NCBI RefSeq assembly: GCF_000620805.1
Contig: NZ_KK211187.1
Location: forward strand, 2,094,398-2,158,397
DNA from: Exiguobacterium undae DSM 14481
GTDB lineage: Bacteria; Bacillota; Bacilli; Exiguobacteriales; Exiguobacteriaceae
Reading direction: 5' to 3'
DNA length: 64,000 nt
Below the pieces are notes generated by a model. That model was not told the origin of the DNA. It saw only the letters and a list, made by a program, of their open reading frames with translations, and made no database searches. The position numbers and the translations under genes are program-made. Shown one piece after another: positions 18,138-27,427 of this stretch; position 1 is the first letter of the stretch; every line of letters begins with the position of its first letter.

Positions 18138-19382
18138 TTAACTTTCCTCCATTACGTCGGAATGACCGATGTTTTTCAGCAACATGAAGTAGGCATCCTT
18201 GACGGAACGTAATCTAATCATACCACGGTCGAAGGCAGGATACGTCAATTCAAGCACTTGTGTACCGCTCGCTTGCGCCAAAGCACAGTAGACTGTTCCG
18301 ACAGCTTGACCGCTGTTGCTCGTTGGTCCCGCCTCCCCCGTCAAAGCGATGGCAAGGTCCGTCTCGTAAAGCGCACGCGCCCCTTCCGCCATGGCAATCG
18401 CCACGTCCCGGCTGACCGCCGTCTGTTCATCGAGCAACGTCTGTTCGACACCCAAGACATTAACTTTCGCTGCGTCCGCATAGACAACGGCACCACCCCG
18501 AAAGACATCGCTTGCACCGGCAATGTCCGTCAGTCCACTCGCGAAAGCACCGCCCGTCAACGACTCGGCTGCTGCCAACGTCAATCCGGCTTTGCGGCAC
18601 CGGTCCAAGACGACGGCAGGTAAACTGGCATCCCCATATCCGTAGAAATGTGTCCCGACCTCATCGAGCACCTGTTGTTCGAGTGTATCAAGCATCTCCA
18701 GCGTCTCGCGTTCATCAAACGCCTTCGCGGTCAGACGAAGACGGACTTCCGCCAATTCCGCGTACGGGGCGATTGACGGATTGCGTGCCGTCCGAATCAG
18801 ATCAGCCAACCGGTCATTTAATGCCGACTCGCCAATCCCGAAAAAGCGCAATGTTCTGGATTTGATCGTTTCTTTTCCAAGCAGGTGTTCGAAATGATCG
18901 GCGATGATTCGTTTCATCTCGCGCGGAACACCGGGCAACAAGATGTATTGATGCTTGTCCGCATGGAGCGACATGCCCGGAGCGAGACCTGCCTCGTTCG
19001 TCAAGACGTCCGCTCCTTCGATGACGAGCGCCTGTTTTCTCTCGTTGTCCGTCATCACACGTTCTCGTGTCTTCAAGAACGCTTCAATTCGATCGTACGC
19101 CGGCTGATCCACATGCAATCCACGCCCGAGAAGATCGGCCACGACTTCTTTCGTCAAGTCGTCTTCCGTCGGACCAAGTCCTCCGGTGATGACAATCAAT
19201 TCAGCCCGTTCCTGAGCACGTGTGACAACTTCGACCATCCGCTCCCGGTTGTCTCCGACGACCGTATGGTAATGGACATCGATTCCGCACGTCGCGAGCC
19301 ACTCCGATAAATACTGGGCGTTCGTGTTGGCGATTTCCCCTAACAGTAACTCACTTCCGACAGCAATGATTTCTGCTTTCAT
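18138..19382 (-). CDS. cinA: CinA family protein (competence/damage-inducible; NMN deamidase-type C-domain)
   Basis: A 414-residue two-domain protein. The N-terminal MoaB/MogA-like domain (about 1-170) shows [13 protein letters not shown] and [14 protein letters not shown]; the C-terminal CinA domain (about 250-410) shows [19 protein letters not shown] and ALTGEAGP, the pattern of pyridine-nucleotide (NMN) deamidase. Full CinA proteins also have ADP-ribose pyrophosphatase activity. It precedes recA as in many Bacillales and Streptococci, but the recA promoter in the gap and the absence of overlap mean recA need not depend on it. No strong Shine-Dalgarno (GTGGGG only). Confidence 0.93.
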   Translation of the reverse strand: MKAEIIAVGSELLLGEIANTNAQYLSEWLATCGIDVHYHTVVGDNRERMVEVVTRAQERAELIVITGGLGPTEDDLTKEVVADLLGRGLHVDQPAYDRIEAFLKTRERVMTDNERKQALVIEGADVLTNEAGLAPGMSLHADKHQYILLPGVPREMKRIIADHFEHLLGKETIKSRTLRFFGIGESALNDRLADLIRTARNPSIAPYAELAEVRLRLTAKAFDERETLEMLDTLEQQVLDEVGTHFYGYGDASLPAVVLDRCRKAGLTLAAAESLTGGAFASGLTDIAGASDVFRGGAVVYADAAKVNVLGVEQTLLDEQTAVSRDVAIAMAEGARALYETDLAIALTGEAGPTSNSGQAVGTVYCALAQASGTQVLELTYPAFDRGMIRLRSVKDAYFMLLKNIGHSDVMEES

Positions 19383-19413
19383 CTCTGCATCCCCACTTTC
19401 TTAACTATAAGAA

Positions 19414-19441
19414 AAGACTGTTCGGTTTGGCGAACAGTCTT
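19414..19441 (-). terminator. Terminator after pgsA
   Basis: Perfect 11-bp stem (AAGACTGTTCG with CGAACAGTCTT), 6-base loop, then TTTTC on the minus strand, between pgsA and cinA. Confidence 0.85.
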
Positions 19442-19453
19442 GTTTGATATAAC

Positions 19454-20032
19454 TTACATCGATTTCGTAATCAATTTGATGTTTTTCGAGAAGTACTCGA
19501 CACCCGAGTAAATCGTCAATACTAAAGCAAGCCACATCGTGATTTCAGCAAATGGAATGTTCAGCAAGGCAAATCCGATGTCGTGCAATAAAAAGGCGAT
19601 GATCGACGTCAACTGAACCCATGTTTTCGCTTTGCCTGAATTACCGGCAGCGAGCACGATTCCTTCGTCTGAAGCGACGAGACGCAGACCCGTCACGGCA
19701 AATTCACGACATAAGATGATGACGACGACCCAGGCGGCGACGAATTCAAGTTCTACCAGATAGACAAGTGCTGCAGCGACAAGCATCTTGTCAGCAAGCG
19801 GATCCATGAATTTACCGAAGTTCGTGACCAATTTGTTTTTACGTGCGAGATAACCATCAAGCCAATCGGTGATGGCGGCGACAGAAAAGATCATCGCGGC
19901 GACGAAGTGGGAAACCGGTAATTCTGCTCCTAAGACATCCCACTGTCCCCAGTCTGGATTGATGGCTAAGACAGCAACGAACACGGGAATTAATAACACG
20001 CGTAAGACCGTCAATTGATTGGGCAAATTCAT
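19454..20032 (-). CDS. pgsA: CDP-diacylglycerol--glycerol-3-phosphate 3-phosphatidyltransferase
   Basis: A 192-residue integral membrane enzyme that makes phosphatidylglycerol phosphate, the first step to phosphatidylglycerol and cardiolipin. The CDP-alcohol phosphotransferase motif is complete (DWLDGYLARKNKLV, then G, D and D in NFGKFMDPLADKM). It starts with NLPNQLTVLR, typical of PgsA, and AAGGAGG lies 8 bases before the ATG. It keeps its conserved place between rodZ/ymfM and cinA. A second, divergent family member is encoded at 47669-48250. Confidence 0.95.
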   Translation of the reverse strand: MNLPNQLTVLRVLLIPVFVAVLAINPDWGQWDVLGAELPVSHFVAAMIFSVAAITDWLDGYLARKNKLVTNFGKFMDPLADKMLVAAALVYLVELEFVAAWVVVIILCREFAVTGLRLVASDEGIVLAAGNSGKAKTWVQLTSIIAFLLHDIGFALLNIPFAEITMWLALVLTIYSGVEYFSKNIKLITKSM

Positions 20033-20093
20033 TCTCGTATCCCTCCTTTTCGGGTTATGTATGCCGGCAGAGCCGACATGAAGAAGACACGCC

Positions 20094-20984
20094 TTATGGC
20101 GTGGCTACTTTCTTCAGATAAATATTTTGAACGAGGAGGGAGCGGTTAAGCTTAAGCTCCTGATCATTAACGATAATACTGTCGATTCCCTTGATCGACC
20201 CGACACGAATCCGGATGACATCTGTTTTCGCATCTTTGACGACGATCGGGTTCGGATCCGACGCATTGATATGGTCCGGCGCAAGTGCTTCGCCTTCAAG
20301 AGACGTATCCCGAACACCAACAAATGGCGATGGCGAGGCATCTTTCTTGATCCGAATCGACACACTCATCGTCCCGTCTGTCGGCACTTCATATGTGATG
20401 TCCTGACCAGCCGTCGTTTTCGCAGCTAACGGTTTTTTCTCTTCTTCTTTTACAGGTTCTTCTTCTTTAGCCGGTTCTTCTTCCTTCGGCTCCTCAGCAG
20501 GGGCATTGGTTTCCTTGCTTGGTGCATCCCCTTCATCAATCGTGACCTCATTTTGTTGAGGTGTCGCCGTTCGGGTGTTGTCACCGTCCTGGAACGCTTG
20601 GAAACCGTAATACAGGGCGACTCCGATCGCAAAGATCAGCGCGATGATGATGATGTTTGGAATCCACCGTTTGGCAACACTCTTTTTCGGAGCGGTCGAC
20701 TTCGAATAGGTCGCACGGCGCGACAATTCGACGACCGGTTGGGTCTCCGGCTCCGGTAAATCACGTTTGTACGTCTCGAAGACCTCATCGACATCAAGTC
20801 CAAGAGCTTCGGCGTAAGTTTTGATGAATGCCCGGGCATAAAAGGCACCCGGCAGTTGCTTGTAGTCCCCTTCTTCAATGGCGACGATGTAACGTTTTTG
20901 AATTTTAGTTGTACTTTGGATTTGCTCAAGGGATACACCTAGCGTCTCCCGTTGCTCCTTTAAGTAGGTTCCGAGCTCAGTCAT
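20094..20984 (-). CDS. rodZ: RodZ/YmfM-like membrane protein with helix-turn-helix domain
   Basis: A 296-residue protein in the place of B. subtilis ymfM/rodZ. Order: an HTH_25-type domain (ELGTYLKEQRETLGVSLEQI, residues 1-70), a basic stretch, one membrane helix (about 118-140), a linker very rich in E, P and K (about 155-195), and a C-terminal beta domain of the DUF4115 type. RodZ links MreB filaments to the membrane elongation machinery. The ATG at 20982-20984 gives the conserved N-terminus; the two upstream ATG codons precede or overlap the AAGG sequence. A short inverted repeat (CCACGCC/GGCGTG) covers the stop codon and may act as a weak terminator before pgsA. Confidence 0.88.
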   Translation of the reverse strand: MTELGTYLKEQRETLGVSLEQIQSTTKIQKRYIVAIEEGDYKQLPGAFYARAFIKTYAEALGLDVDEVFETYKRDLPEPETQPVVELSRRATYSKSTAPKKSVAKRWIPNIIIIALIFAIGVALYYGFQAFQDGDNTRTATPQQNEVTIDEGDAPSKETNAPAEEPKEEEPAKEEEPVKEEEKKPLAAKTTAGQDITYEVPTDGTMSVSIRIKKDASPSPFVGVRDTSLEGEALAPDHINASDPNPIVVKDAKTDVIRIRVGSIKGIDSIIVNDQELKLNRSLLVQNIYLKKVATP

Positions 20985-21011
20985 CGGTAACACACCTTCC
21001 ATTTTCAATAC

Positions 21012-21794
21012 TTATTCGAAATTGAACCATTCGTTCCCGCCATGGGCACGCGGTGGCTCGGTGACAATGATTTCTTCTGTCGTGTTGCGGAGTTCAATGA
21101 TGTAATCAAAATCATCCCACGTATATTCGCTTGATTTAACAAAAGCGTCCGGATGTTCGACGATTTTCGTCGCCGGCAAACGCATGACTTCTCGTAAGAT
21201 CTGCCAGTGCCGCTCATCGAAATGACGTTGGGAGACGAGTGCGTCAATGATATAGACATAATCTCCAGTCCGTTCATCATCAAACAACGATGTGCGAACC
21301 GTTTGTTTGATCAACGTTGATGACAGGAACAGCCATTTCTTGTTCGCACTGACACTTGCGGCGACAATTGATTCTGTTTTACCGACTCGGGGCATGCCGC
21401 GGACACCAATCAAGAGATGTCCATCCTGCTTGCACAACTCTGCCATGAAATCGACGAGAATCCCTAAATCTTCGCGGACGAATCGGAACGTCTTGATTTC
21501 ACCGCTGCTATGGTCGATGTAACGACCGTGGCGAATCGCAATCCGGTCACGCAGTTTCGGTTTCCGCAATTTAATGACTTCAATCGCCGGCATCGTCTTC
21601 AGGATGGCTGCGAGTCGCGGAATTTGATCCGGCTGCTTCGTCTGAAGCAACATGCCGCGACGTTGATGGTCAACACCATTAATCGTGACAATCGAAATAT
21701 GTAGCATCCCCATGAGTGACGCGATGTCCCCCAAAATTCCGGGACGGTTGACGTTCAATTCATACTCCAGATACCACTGTTCGAATTCACTCAC
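21012..21794 (-). CDS. ymfK: YmfK-like protein (DUF3388)
   Basis: About 260 residues, matching the DUF3388 family of B. subtilis YmfK. The N-terminal 75 residues look like an ACT-type regulatory domain (YELNVNRPGILGDIASLMG), and a P-loop-like GVRGMPRVGKTES follows near residue 130, so nucleotide binding is plausible. Function is not established. I prefer the GTG start 8 bases after GGGAGG over the TTG six bases upstream, which sits too close. It lies between ymfI and rodZ as in B. subtilis, where ymfJ would intervene; ymfJ is absent here. Confidence 0.85.
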   Translation of the reverse strand: MSEFEQWYLEYELNVNRPGILGDIASLMGMLHISIVTINGVDHQRRGMLLQTKQPDQIPRLAAILKTMPAIEVIKLRKPKLRDRIAIRHGRYIDHSSGEIKTFRFVREDLGILVDFMAELCKQDGHLLIGVRGMPRVGKTESIVAASVSANKKWLFLSSTLIKQTVRTSLFDDERTGDYVYIIDALVSQRHFDERHWQILREVMRLPATKIVEHPDAFVKSSEYTWDDFDYIIELRNTTEEIIVTEPPRAHGGNEWFNFE

Positions 21795-21886
21795 GCGCAA
21801 AGCCTCCCTTAGAATCGGTTATCCATCCCTCATGTTAAATGATTTTTTGAAAAATGAAAAGCATTCCCCTAAGCAAATTTAACGGA

Positions 21887-22591
21887 TTACATCCAAGCAC
21901 CGTCAATCTTCAGGACGGCACCATTCATATATTCCGACTCCCGGCTCATCAAGTAGACAATCGCGGAAGCCACTTCTTCGACCCGGCCAAAGCGACCTGC
22001 CGGAATTTCTGCAAGCGCAAGCTCACGGTCTTCCTCAGAAAAAACGGCATTCATCGGTGTATCGATCCATCCCGGCGTCACGGCGTTCACCCGGCCGTGC
22101 ATGGCGCCGAGTTCTTTACTGTATGACTTGACGAAACCGAGTTGTGCCGCCTTACAGGTCGAGTAGACGACCTCTCCGGCAACACCGGTTTCTCCAAGCA
22201 CACTGCTGACGACGACGATCGAAAGCGGAGCGGAGAATGCTTTTTTTCGTGTCAAGACCTGTGCAATCTGAATCAATGACTCCACATGTAAGGTCAACAT
22301 CGCTTCTGCCGAACGAACCGTTTGATCAACCAGCAGTCCGCTGAAGCTCGTACCGGCAATATGGATGAACCCTTCGACGGAAGGGAGCGTCTCACAAAAG
22401 GCCGCCAAAGCGCTCCGGTCAGACAGATCGCCTGTGACGATTTCTGTCGTCACAGGCAACTGCTTCACGAGTTGTTCGAGTTCTGTCTTTCGTTGATGTG
22501 TATGCAAGACGAGCTCATGCCCGTCTTCCGCCAACCGTTTGACGGTCGCCCATCCGATGGCACCACTCGCTCCGGTGATTAAAATCCGCAT
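21887..22591 (-). CDS. ymfI: Short-chain dehydrogenase YmfI (EF-P modification reductase type)
   Basis: A 234-residue classical SDR: cofactor motif TGASGAIG (residues 6-13), catalytic Ser in VVSSVLG, YSTCK with Tyr and Lys, and PGWIDTPM. By position and sequence it is YmfI, which in B. subtilis reduces the aminopentanone modification on translation factor EF-P to aminopentanol. No acyl-carrier gene lies nearby, so FabG-type function is less likely. The ATG is 3 bases after the ymfH stop with a weak ribosome site, so translation is probably coupled. Confidence 0.85.
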   Translation of the reverse strand: MRILITGASGAIGWATVKRLAEDGHELVLHTHQRKTELEQLVKQLPVTTEIVTGDLSDRSALAAFCETLPSVEGFIHIAGTSFSGLLVDQTVRSAEAMLTLHVESLIQIAQVLTRKKAFSAPLSIVVVSSVLGETGVAGEVVYSTCKAAQLGFVKSYSKELGAMHGRVNAVTPGWIDTPMNAVFSEEDRELALAEIPAGRFGRVEEVASAIVYLMSRESEYMNGAVLKIDGAWM

Positions 22592-22594
22592 CGG

Positions 22595-23863
22595 TTACGC
22601 GTATGGTTTGACGATTGAAATCGCACGGTTGTCGAGTGCAAACAATTCATCAAAACGGGCTTCGATTTCTTCTTTTGTGATCGAAGCGATCAAGGTCGGT
22701 AACGTGAACAAGTTCGTCCCCGCCAAGGCATGGCGCGAAAACTGGTTGGCGATGAATTCCGGTGAGTTGAGCGCACGCAAGAATTTACCTTGCATCATGT
22801 TTCGTTTGCGGACGACTTCCGTCTCCTCGAACTCCGGACGGACAGCGAGTAAGTTCTCGTACGCCGCAATGAAGCGTTCCGGATCTTCCGTTTCCATTCC
22901 GAACGTCGCAAAGGCAAACTCTTCCTCACTCGAATAATCAAAGCTGAACGTATCATCGATCAATCCGTCTTCATACAGTTCAAGGTACGTCGAAGATGTT
23001 TGATCAAACAACAAGTGCAACAACAGTTCACTCGTCAATTCCCGGCGCAACTGTTCCTCGCCGCCGAGTGACGTGTCTTTATAACCGATCAAGACTTTTG
23101 GTGTCTTGACGTCGAGTTCAAGTTCAAATCGTTTTTTGGCGACGGTGTTCGGCTCGACCCCGTAATCACGTTCGATTGCCGGTCGGTCGGAATAGTTCTT
23201 TTTCGCCTGATTCGCTTTGATTAAAGCAAGCGTCTCCGCCGGATCAATGTTTCCGACGACGAACAAGACCATGTTCGACGGATGATAGAACGTCCGGTAA
23301 CACGTATACAAATCGTCCGCCGTGATTTGATCAATCGATTCCGGTGTTCCGGCGATATCAATCCGGACCGGATGCTTCGCATACATCGATTCGATCAGAC
23401 CAAAGAACAGACGCCAGCCGGGATTATCTTGATACATCTGAATTTCCTGTGTGATGATGCCTTTTTCCTTCTCGACACTTTCCGGTGTGAAGTACGGATC
23501 CTGGACGAAGTCGATCAGCGTCTCCAGATTTTGTTCAATCAATGATGTCGCCGAGAAGAGATACGCGGTCCGCGAAAACGACGTGAACGCGTTGGCAGAC
23601 GCACCGAGTCGGCCAAATTCTTGGAAAACATCTCCTTTTTCCGACTCGAACATCTTATGCTCGAGGAAATGAGCGATCCCGTCCGGTACCTGAACCCAGT
23701 CATCCCCTGTTTTAAAACGGTTGTCGATCGAGCCGTAGCGTGTCGTGAATGTCGCATACGTTTTTTCGTAGCCTTTCTTCTGCAGAAGATAAACGGCTAG
23801 TCCGTTGTCAAGCTGCTCAAAAAAGACGGTTTCGTCGGTATCGTGATACGTGAACTGTTCCAT
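22595..23863 (-). CDS. ymfH: M16 family zinc metallopeptidase YmfH
   Basis: A 422-residue pitrilysin-family protein. The inverted zinc motif HFLEH (HxxEH) is intact near residue 65, with the distal glutamate expected in EKGIITQEIQMY; two repeats of the M16 fold follow. Family members cut small peptides or processed leaders, but the substrate here is not known. The ATG overlaps the ymfF stop (TAATG) and GAGGTG precedes it, so YmfF and YmfH should be made in equal amounts and probably pair. Confidence 0.9.
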   Translation of the reverse strand: MEQFTYHDTDETVFFEQLDNGLAVYLLQKKGYEKTYATFTTRYGSIDNRFKTGDDWVQVPDGIAHFLEHKMFESEKGDVFQEFGRLGASANAFTSFSRTAYLFSATSLIEQNLETLIDFVQDPYFTPESVEKEKGIITQEIQMYQDNPGWRLFFGLIESMYAKHPVRIDIAGTPESIDQITADDLYTCYRTFYHPSNMVLFVVGNIDPAETLALIKANQAKKNYSDRPAIERDYGVEPNTVAKKRFELELDVKTPKVLIGYKDTSLGGEEQLRRELTSELLLHLLFDQTSSTYLELYEDGLIDDTFSFDYSSEEEFAFATFGMETEDPERFIAAYENLLAVRPEFEETEVVRKRNMMQGKFLRALNSPEFIANQFSRHALAGTNLFTLPTLIASITKEEIEARFDELFALDNRAISIVKPYA

Positions 23864-25116
23864 TATTCTTCACCTCGCAATAAGTAAACTGCTTCTAGTT
23901 CGATTGCCGCCGCCAAACGGACGACATCGTCTCGTGTTGCCGTCTCGATGATATGAATCTCATCTTCCAGCGTCAATCCGCGCATCTTCGAGCCGTTCAA
24001 CCAACCAATCAGTTGTCCCGGCTGATCGAGAATCTGACGACGTGCATTGATCAGCATCGCTTTCGTCTGTGTCAATTCTTCATCTGTAAACAGTCCAGCC
24101 TTCAAATCCACCAACTGTTCGCCGATGATGGTCTCCGCCCGTTCCGCCTGCTTCGTCTCGACACCGGCATAGACATACAACGCACCGTTTAACGCGGCGT
24201 ACCGTGAGGCGGCGTAATAAGCCAAACTCTCTTTTTCACGGACGTTCATGAATAATTTCGAGTGCGGGAAGCCGCCGAACAAACCATTGACGATTTGCAT
24301 CCGGATGGAATCAACCGACGTCGGATCGACGCTCACCCGGTATCCTAAATGCAGTTTTCCTTGTTTGATCGGTTGTGTCTCGGATGACCGTTTGACACCC
24401 ATGACTTGTTTTTGGGCCGGGATGTAATGACTGACTTTTTCACCGTGCGACGGCAGGAAGGACAACGCATCTTCCATCTCGTCTTGTGTGACATGACCAA
24501 CGACGAAAACATCGATCCGGTCCTCTTCCACCATCGACCGGTATGTATCACGCAAAGAAGATGGTGTAATCTGTTCAAGGGCCTCGAGTGTACCGAGTGA
24601 CGACAGGGACACTGCTTCTCCCGGCGCCATTAATTCAAGCAGGCGTTGCTGGGCAAAACGCATCTTGTCGTCATACAACGAACTGATCCGCAAAGCGTGC
24701 AGGCGCTTCTCCTGTTTGACGAACTGTTCCCGGAATCCGCCTTCTGTCAGATCCGGATAAAAAATCATCTGTTCGAGTAAATCCAGTGCTTCCTCGAGCA
24801 GGGTCTCATGACGAACGAGATCACCGCGGACGATATCGAGTTGGAACGAGATGACATGTTCCTCCCCGAATTTCGAGGCATCCGCATACAGACCGGCGTC
24901 GTATAACGTTTCGAGCGGCTCGCGTAAAGCCTTCATCGACGGATAAGCCGCTGTCGATTTTTCCATGATATACGGTAACAATGCCCGGCTCGTCAGTGTC
25001 GCTTCCTCAAGTGGTGCTGAAAACGTCACGAGGACGGTTGTCGTCTTGAACTTTTCGGTCGGAACGAGATGAAAGGTCGTTCCTTGTTTTTTCCACGTCT
25101 GAAATGACTGACTCAT
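23863..25116 (-). CDS. ymfF: M16 peptidase-like protein YmfF (non-catalytic partner)
   Basis: A 417-residue M16-fold protein without the HxxEH zinc motif; the matching region reads ALLPYIMEKST. The second-half signature remains (NGLFGGFPHSKLFMNVREKESLAYY split over residues 270-300), which in M16 heterodimers supplies part of the active site. This catalytic/non-catalytic pairing resembles mitochondrial processing peptidase. Start ATG overlaps the stop of the cobalamin adenosyltransferase gene (ATGA) with GGTGGAG upstream. Confidence 0.88.
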   Translation of the reverse strand: MSQSFQTWKKQGTTFHLVPTEKFKTTTVLVTFSAPLEEATLTSRALLPYIMEKSTAAYPSMKALREPLETLYDAGLYADASKFGEEHVISFQLDIVRGDLVRHETLLEEALDLLEQMIFYPDLTEGGFREQFVKQEKRLHALRISSLYDDKMRFAQQRLLELMAPGEAVSLSSLGTLEALEQITPSSLRDTYRSMVEEDRIDVFVVGHVTQDEMEDALSFLPSHGEKVSHYIPAQKQVMGVKRSSETQPIKQGKLHLGYRVSVDPTSVDSIRMQIVNGLFGGFPHSKLFMNVREKESLAYYAASRYAALNGALYVYAGVETKQAERAETIIGEQLVDLKAGLFTDEELTQTKAMLINARRQILDQPGQLIGWLNGSKMRGLTLEDEIHIIETATRDDVVRLAAAIELEAVYLLRGEE

Positions 25117-25664
25117 GCTTCTCCACCCTTTCGTTTAAATACGTGCGCACTCCGCACATATTCGATATCCGCTTTTTGATTAACTGCATTTTCGTAACGT
25201 GCTGCCGTAAAGAAGAAGTCACTTAAGCGATTGATGAACGGCAACAAGTGATGGGCCTGTTCGACATCAATCATCGTCCGTTCGACGCGACGGCAGACTG
25301 TCCGTGCGACATGCAGGCAAGCCGCTGCTTCCGTTCCGCCCGGTAAGATGAATTTATCGAGCGGCGGCGATAATTCCGTCAAACTGTCAATCCAACTTTC
25401 GAGATCTTCTGTCGCCGTCGGACTCAAGCGTGATGCTTTTTGTTCGACGTACATCAAATCACTGCCGCAATCAAACAGAACGTGCTGGATGACAGTCAAC
25501 TGTTCCTTGACCTCGATCGACGTCGCTTTCGTTCGGGCAAGCCCGACAAAACTGTTCAGTTCGTCGAGTTCCCCCATTAAGGTGATTCGGACGTCATTTT
25601 TTTTGACGCGTCCTCCGACGAGGGATGTATCTCCCTCATCCCCTGATTTTGTATAGATTTTCAA
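25113..25664 (-). CDS. yvqK: PduO-type ATP:cob(I)alamin adenosyltransferase
   Basis: A 183-residue PduO-type enzyme that transfers the adenosyl group of ATP to cob(I)alamin to make coenzyme B12. Conserved parts: TKSGDEGDTSLVGG at the N-terminus (ATP site), the helix with ARTVCRRVERT, and NRLSDFFFTAARY near the C-terminus. The TTG at 25662-25664 has AGGAG 8 bases upstream and gives the usual MKIYT-like start; the GTG 9 bases earlier is too close to the Shine-Dalgarno. It is translationally coupled to ymfF. No B12-dependent enzyme lies in the window. Confidence 0.92.
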   Translation of the reverse strand: MKIYTKSGDEGDTSLVGGRVKKNDVRITLMGELDELNSFVGLARTKATSIEVKEQLTVIQHVLFDCGSDLMYVEQKASRLSPTATEDLESWIDSLTELSPPLDKFILPGGTEAAACLHVARTVCRRVERTMIDVEQAHHLLPFINRLSDFFFTAARYENAVNQKADIEYVRSAHVFKRKGGEA

Positions 25665-25688
25665 ACCACTCACTCCTGTCTTATAGCG

Positions 25689-25720
25689 AAAGGAAGCGAA
25701 TCATAAAGTTCGCTTCCTTT
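25689..25720 (-). terminator. Strong hairpin spanning the resE stop codon
   Basis: A perfect 12-bp stem (AAAGGAAGCGAA with TTCGCTTCCTTT) whose loop on the minus strand contains the resE stop codon. Only CTTT follows on the minus strand, while a long T run follows on the plus strand, so it is a fair terminator for resE and a better one for antisense transcripts. Confidence 0.55.
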
Positions 25721-27425
25721 GTTTTTTTGGTAATTGAATTCGGAAAACAGATCCTTTCCCCAGTTCACTTTCGACTTCGACTTCCCCGTCATGTGAACGA
25801 ACGACATTGGCAACAATCGCGAGACCGATGCCGGTTCCGGTTTTGCCGCGTGTCCGTGCTTTATCCGCTTTATAAAAGCGGTCGAATACAAACGGCACAT
25901 CTTCTTCCGGAATTCCGTCTCCCGAGTCAATTACAGATAAAGATATTGTTTCCCTATCTTCAGCAATTTCAATCTTGATTTGCCCATCTTCCGTGTAGCG
26001 TAAGGCATTTCCGAGCAGATTTGTCATCACTTGATCCATCTGGTCCGGATCGGCTTCGAACTGGGCGTTCGGACCGACCACCTCAAAGGAAACGCGTTTT
26101 TCAAGACCCATCTGCTTGAATTTCTTAATCATTCGTTTGGCAAACGGAACCGCATCGATTGTTTCGATCCGTTGTTCCTGATAGCCGGCTTCCATCCGGG
26201 CAAGATCAAGGAGATCATTGACGAGACGCGAGAGTCGCTGCGACTCATCATAAATGATCGAGGCAAACTCTTTCGTCGCTTCGTCACTTTCCGTCATCCC
26301 GTCGACGATCGCTTCGGAATACCCTTGTAACATCACGAGAGGTGTCCGTAATTCATGACTGACGTTTGCGACAAAGTCCGCCCGCATTTTTTCGAGCTGT
26401 TGGGCTTCCGTCATATCACGCAAGACGGCAACGGCGCCGATCTGCTCTTCTTGTTCGAGCAACGGACTGACGATGATGATGTAGAAGCGTCCTTCCCGCT
26501 CGAAGGAAACCGTCATCTCTTTTTCCTTGCGCATGACCGTCTGGAACAGTTCAATCAGTTCGTCCGGTACAGGTGCACCGGCTAAAAAGGCTTCCGCCGG
26601 TGGATTGGTCGCGAGCAACTCACCCGAATCCGAGAACGTCAAGACACCATCCGCCATACATTTTAAGATCGAAGACAAGAGATGCCGTTCTTTATCGAGA
26701 TCGGTGACGTATTGATTCAGCTGGCTGCTCATCTCGTTAAACGCAAGCGCCAGATCCCCGATTTCATCCCGTGAACGTTGGGTCAGACTTTGATCGAACT
26801 TTCCTTCTCCCGCCTCAACGACGGCTTGGCGAATCGTCCGAAGCGGTGCCGTAATCCGTGTTGAAAGGAAAAAGGCGAAGACGGTCGTACCGATGATGGC
26901 AAGCAGGACACACAGCTGAATGATTTGACGCGCCCCTTCGTTGGCCTGTTCGATGTTAGTCAATTGCTCAATCAAATACATCGTCCCGCTTCCGCTCTCC
27001 GTGATGAACGGAGCCCGGTATGCCAGCGCCGCTTTCCCGTCAAACGTTTCATAATTCCCGATTGCGGTTTCCCCTTCTTCGCCGTCGACGGCTTTCCAGT
27101 TCTGACGTTCCAGTTCTTTGATGATCCGGCTCGCCTTCTCTTCCGAGATGTTCGTTTCAATTGTCTCGTCGGTCGTCGCGATCAGCGTCGCACCGTATAT
27201 GTCGGTTATCTCAATCGCAGTGGCTGATCCTTCTTCGAGACCGCTATGGGCTTGAAACACCGTTTCGACCTGCTGGCCGAGCTTTGCCAAGTGTCCCCGT
27301 TCCTGCTCGATATGGAACGAATTGAAAAATTCGAGCAACAAAATCGTCAAAGCAATCAAGACGACCGAGACAAGTAATAAAATCGTTCCCCACAGTTTGA
27401 TGACGACACTCTGTAACCACTTCAT
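25701..27425 (-). CDS. resE: Sensor histidine kinase ResE
   Basis: A 574-residue membrane kinase. Parts in order: membrane helix (about 12-33), extracellular sensor loop of about 130 residues, second helix (about 165-188), HAMP linker, a PAS-like domain (about 250-330), the phospho-acceptor box NVSHELRTPL, and ATP-binding N, G1 and G2 boxes (NLLGNALRYT, DSGDGIPEED, GTGIGLAIV). In B. subtilis ResE/ResD control genes for anaerobic and aerobic respiration and cytochrome biogenesis. Close behind resD (2-base gap). The gene order resABCDE supports ResE over PhoR or WalK. Confidence 0.9.
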   Translation of the reverse strand: MKWLQSVVIKLWGTILLLVSVVLIALTILLLEFFNSFHIEQERGHLAKLGQQVETVFQAHSGLEEGSATAIEITDIYGATLIATTDETIETNISEEKASRIIKELERQNWKAVDGEEGETAIGNYETFDGKAALAYRAPFITESGSGTMYLIEQLTNIEQANEGARQIIQLCVLLAIIGTTVFAFFLSTRITAPLRTIRQAVVEAGEGKFDQSLTQRSRDEIGDLALAFNEMSSQLNQYVTDLDKERHLLSSILKCMADGVLTFSDSGELLATNPPAEAFLAGAPVPDELIELFQTVMRKEKEMTVSFEREGRFYIIIVSPLLEQEEQIGAVAVLRDMTEAQQLEKMRADFVANVSHELRTPLVMLQGYSEAIVDGMTESDEATKEFASIIYDESQRLSRLVNDLLDLARMEAGYQEQRIETIDAVPFAKRMIKKFKQMGLEKRVSFEVVGPNAQFEADPDQMDQVMTNLLGNALRYTEDGQIKIEIAEDRETISLSVIDSGDGIPEEDVPFVFDRFYKADKARTRGKTGTGIGLAIVANVVRSHDGEVEVESELGKGSVFRIQLPKKQRKRTL

Positions 27426-27427
27426 CG

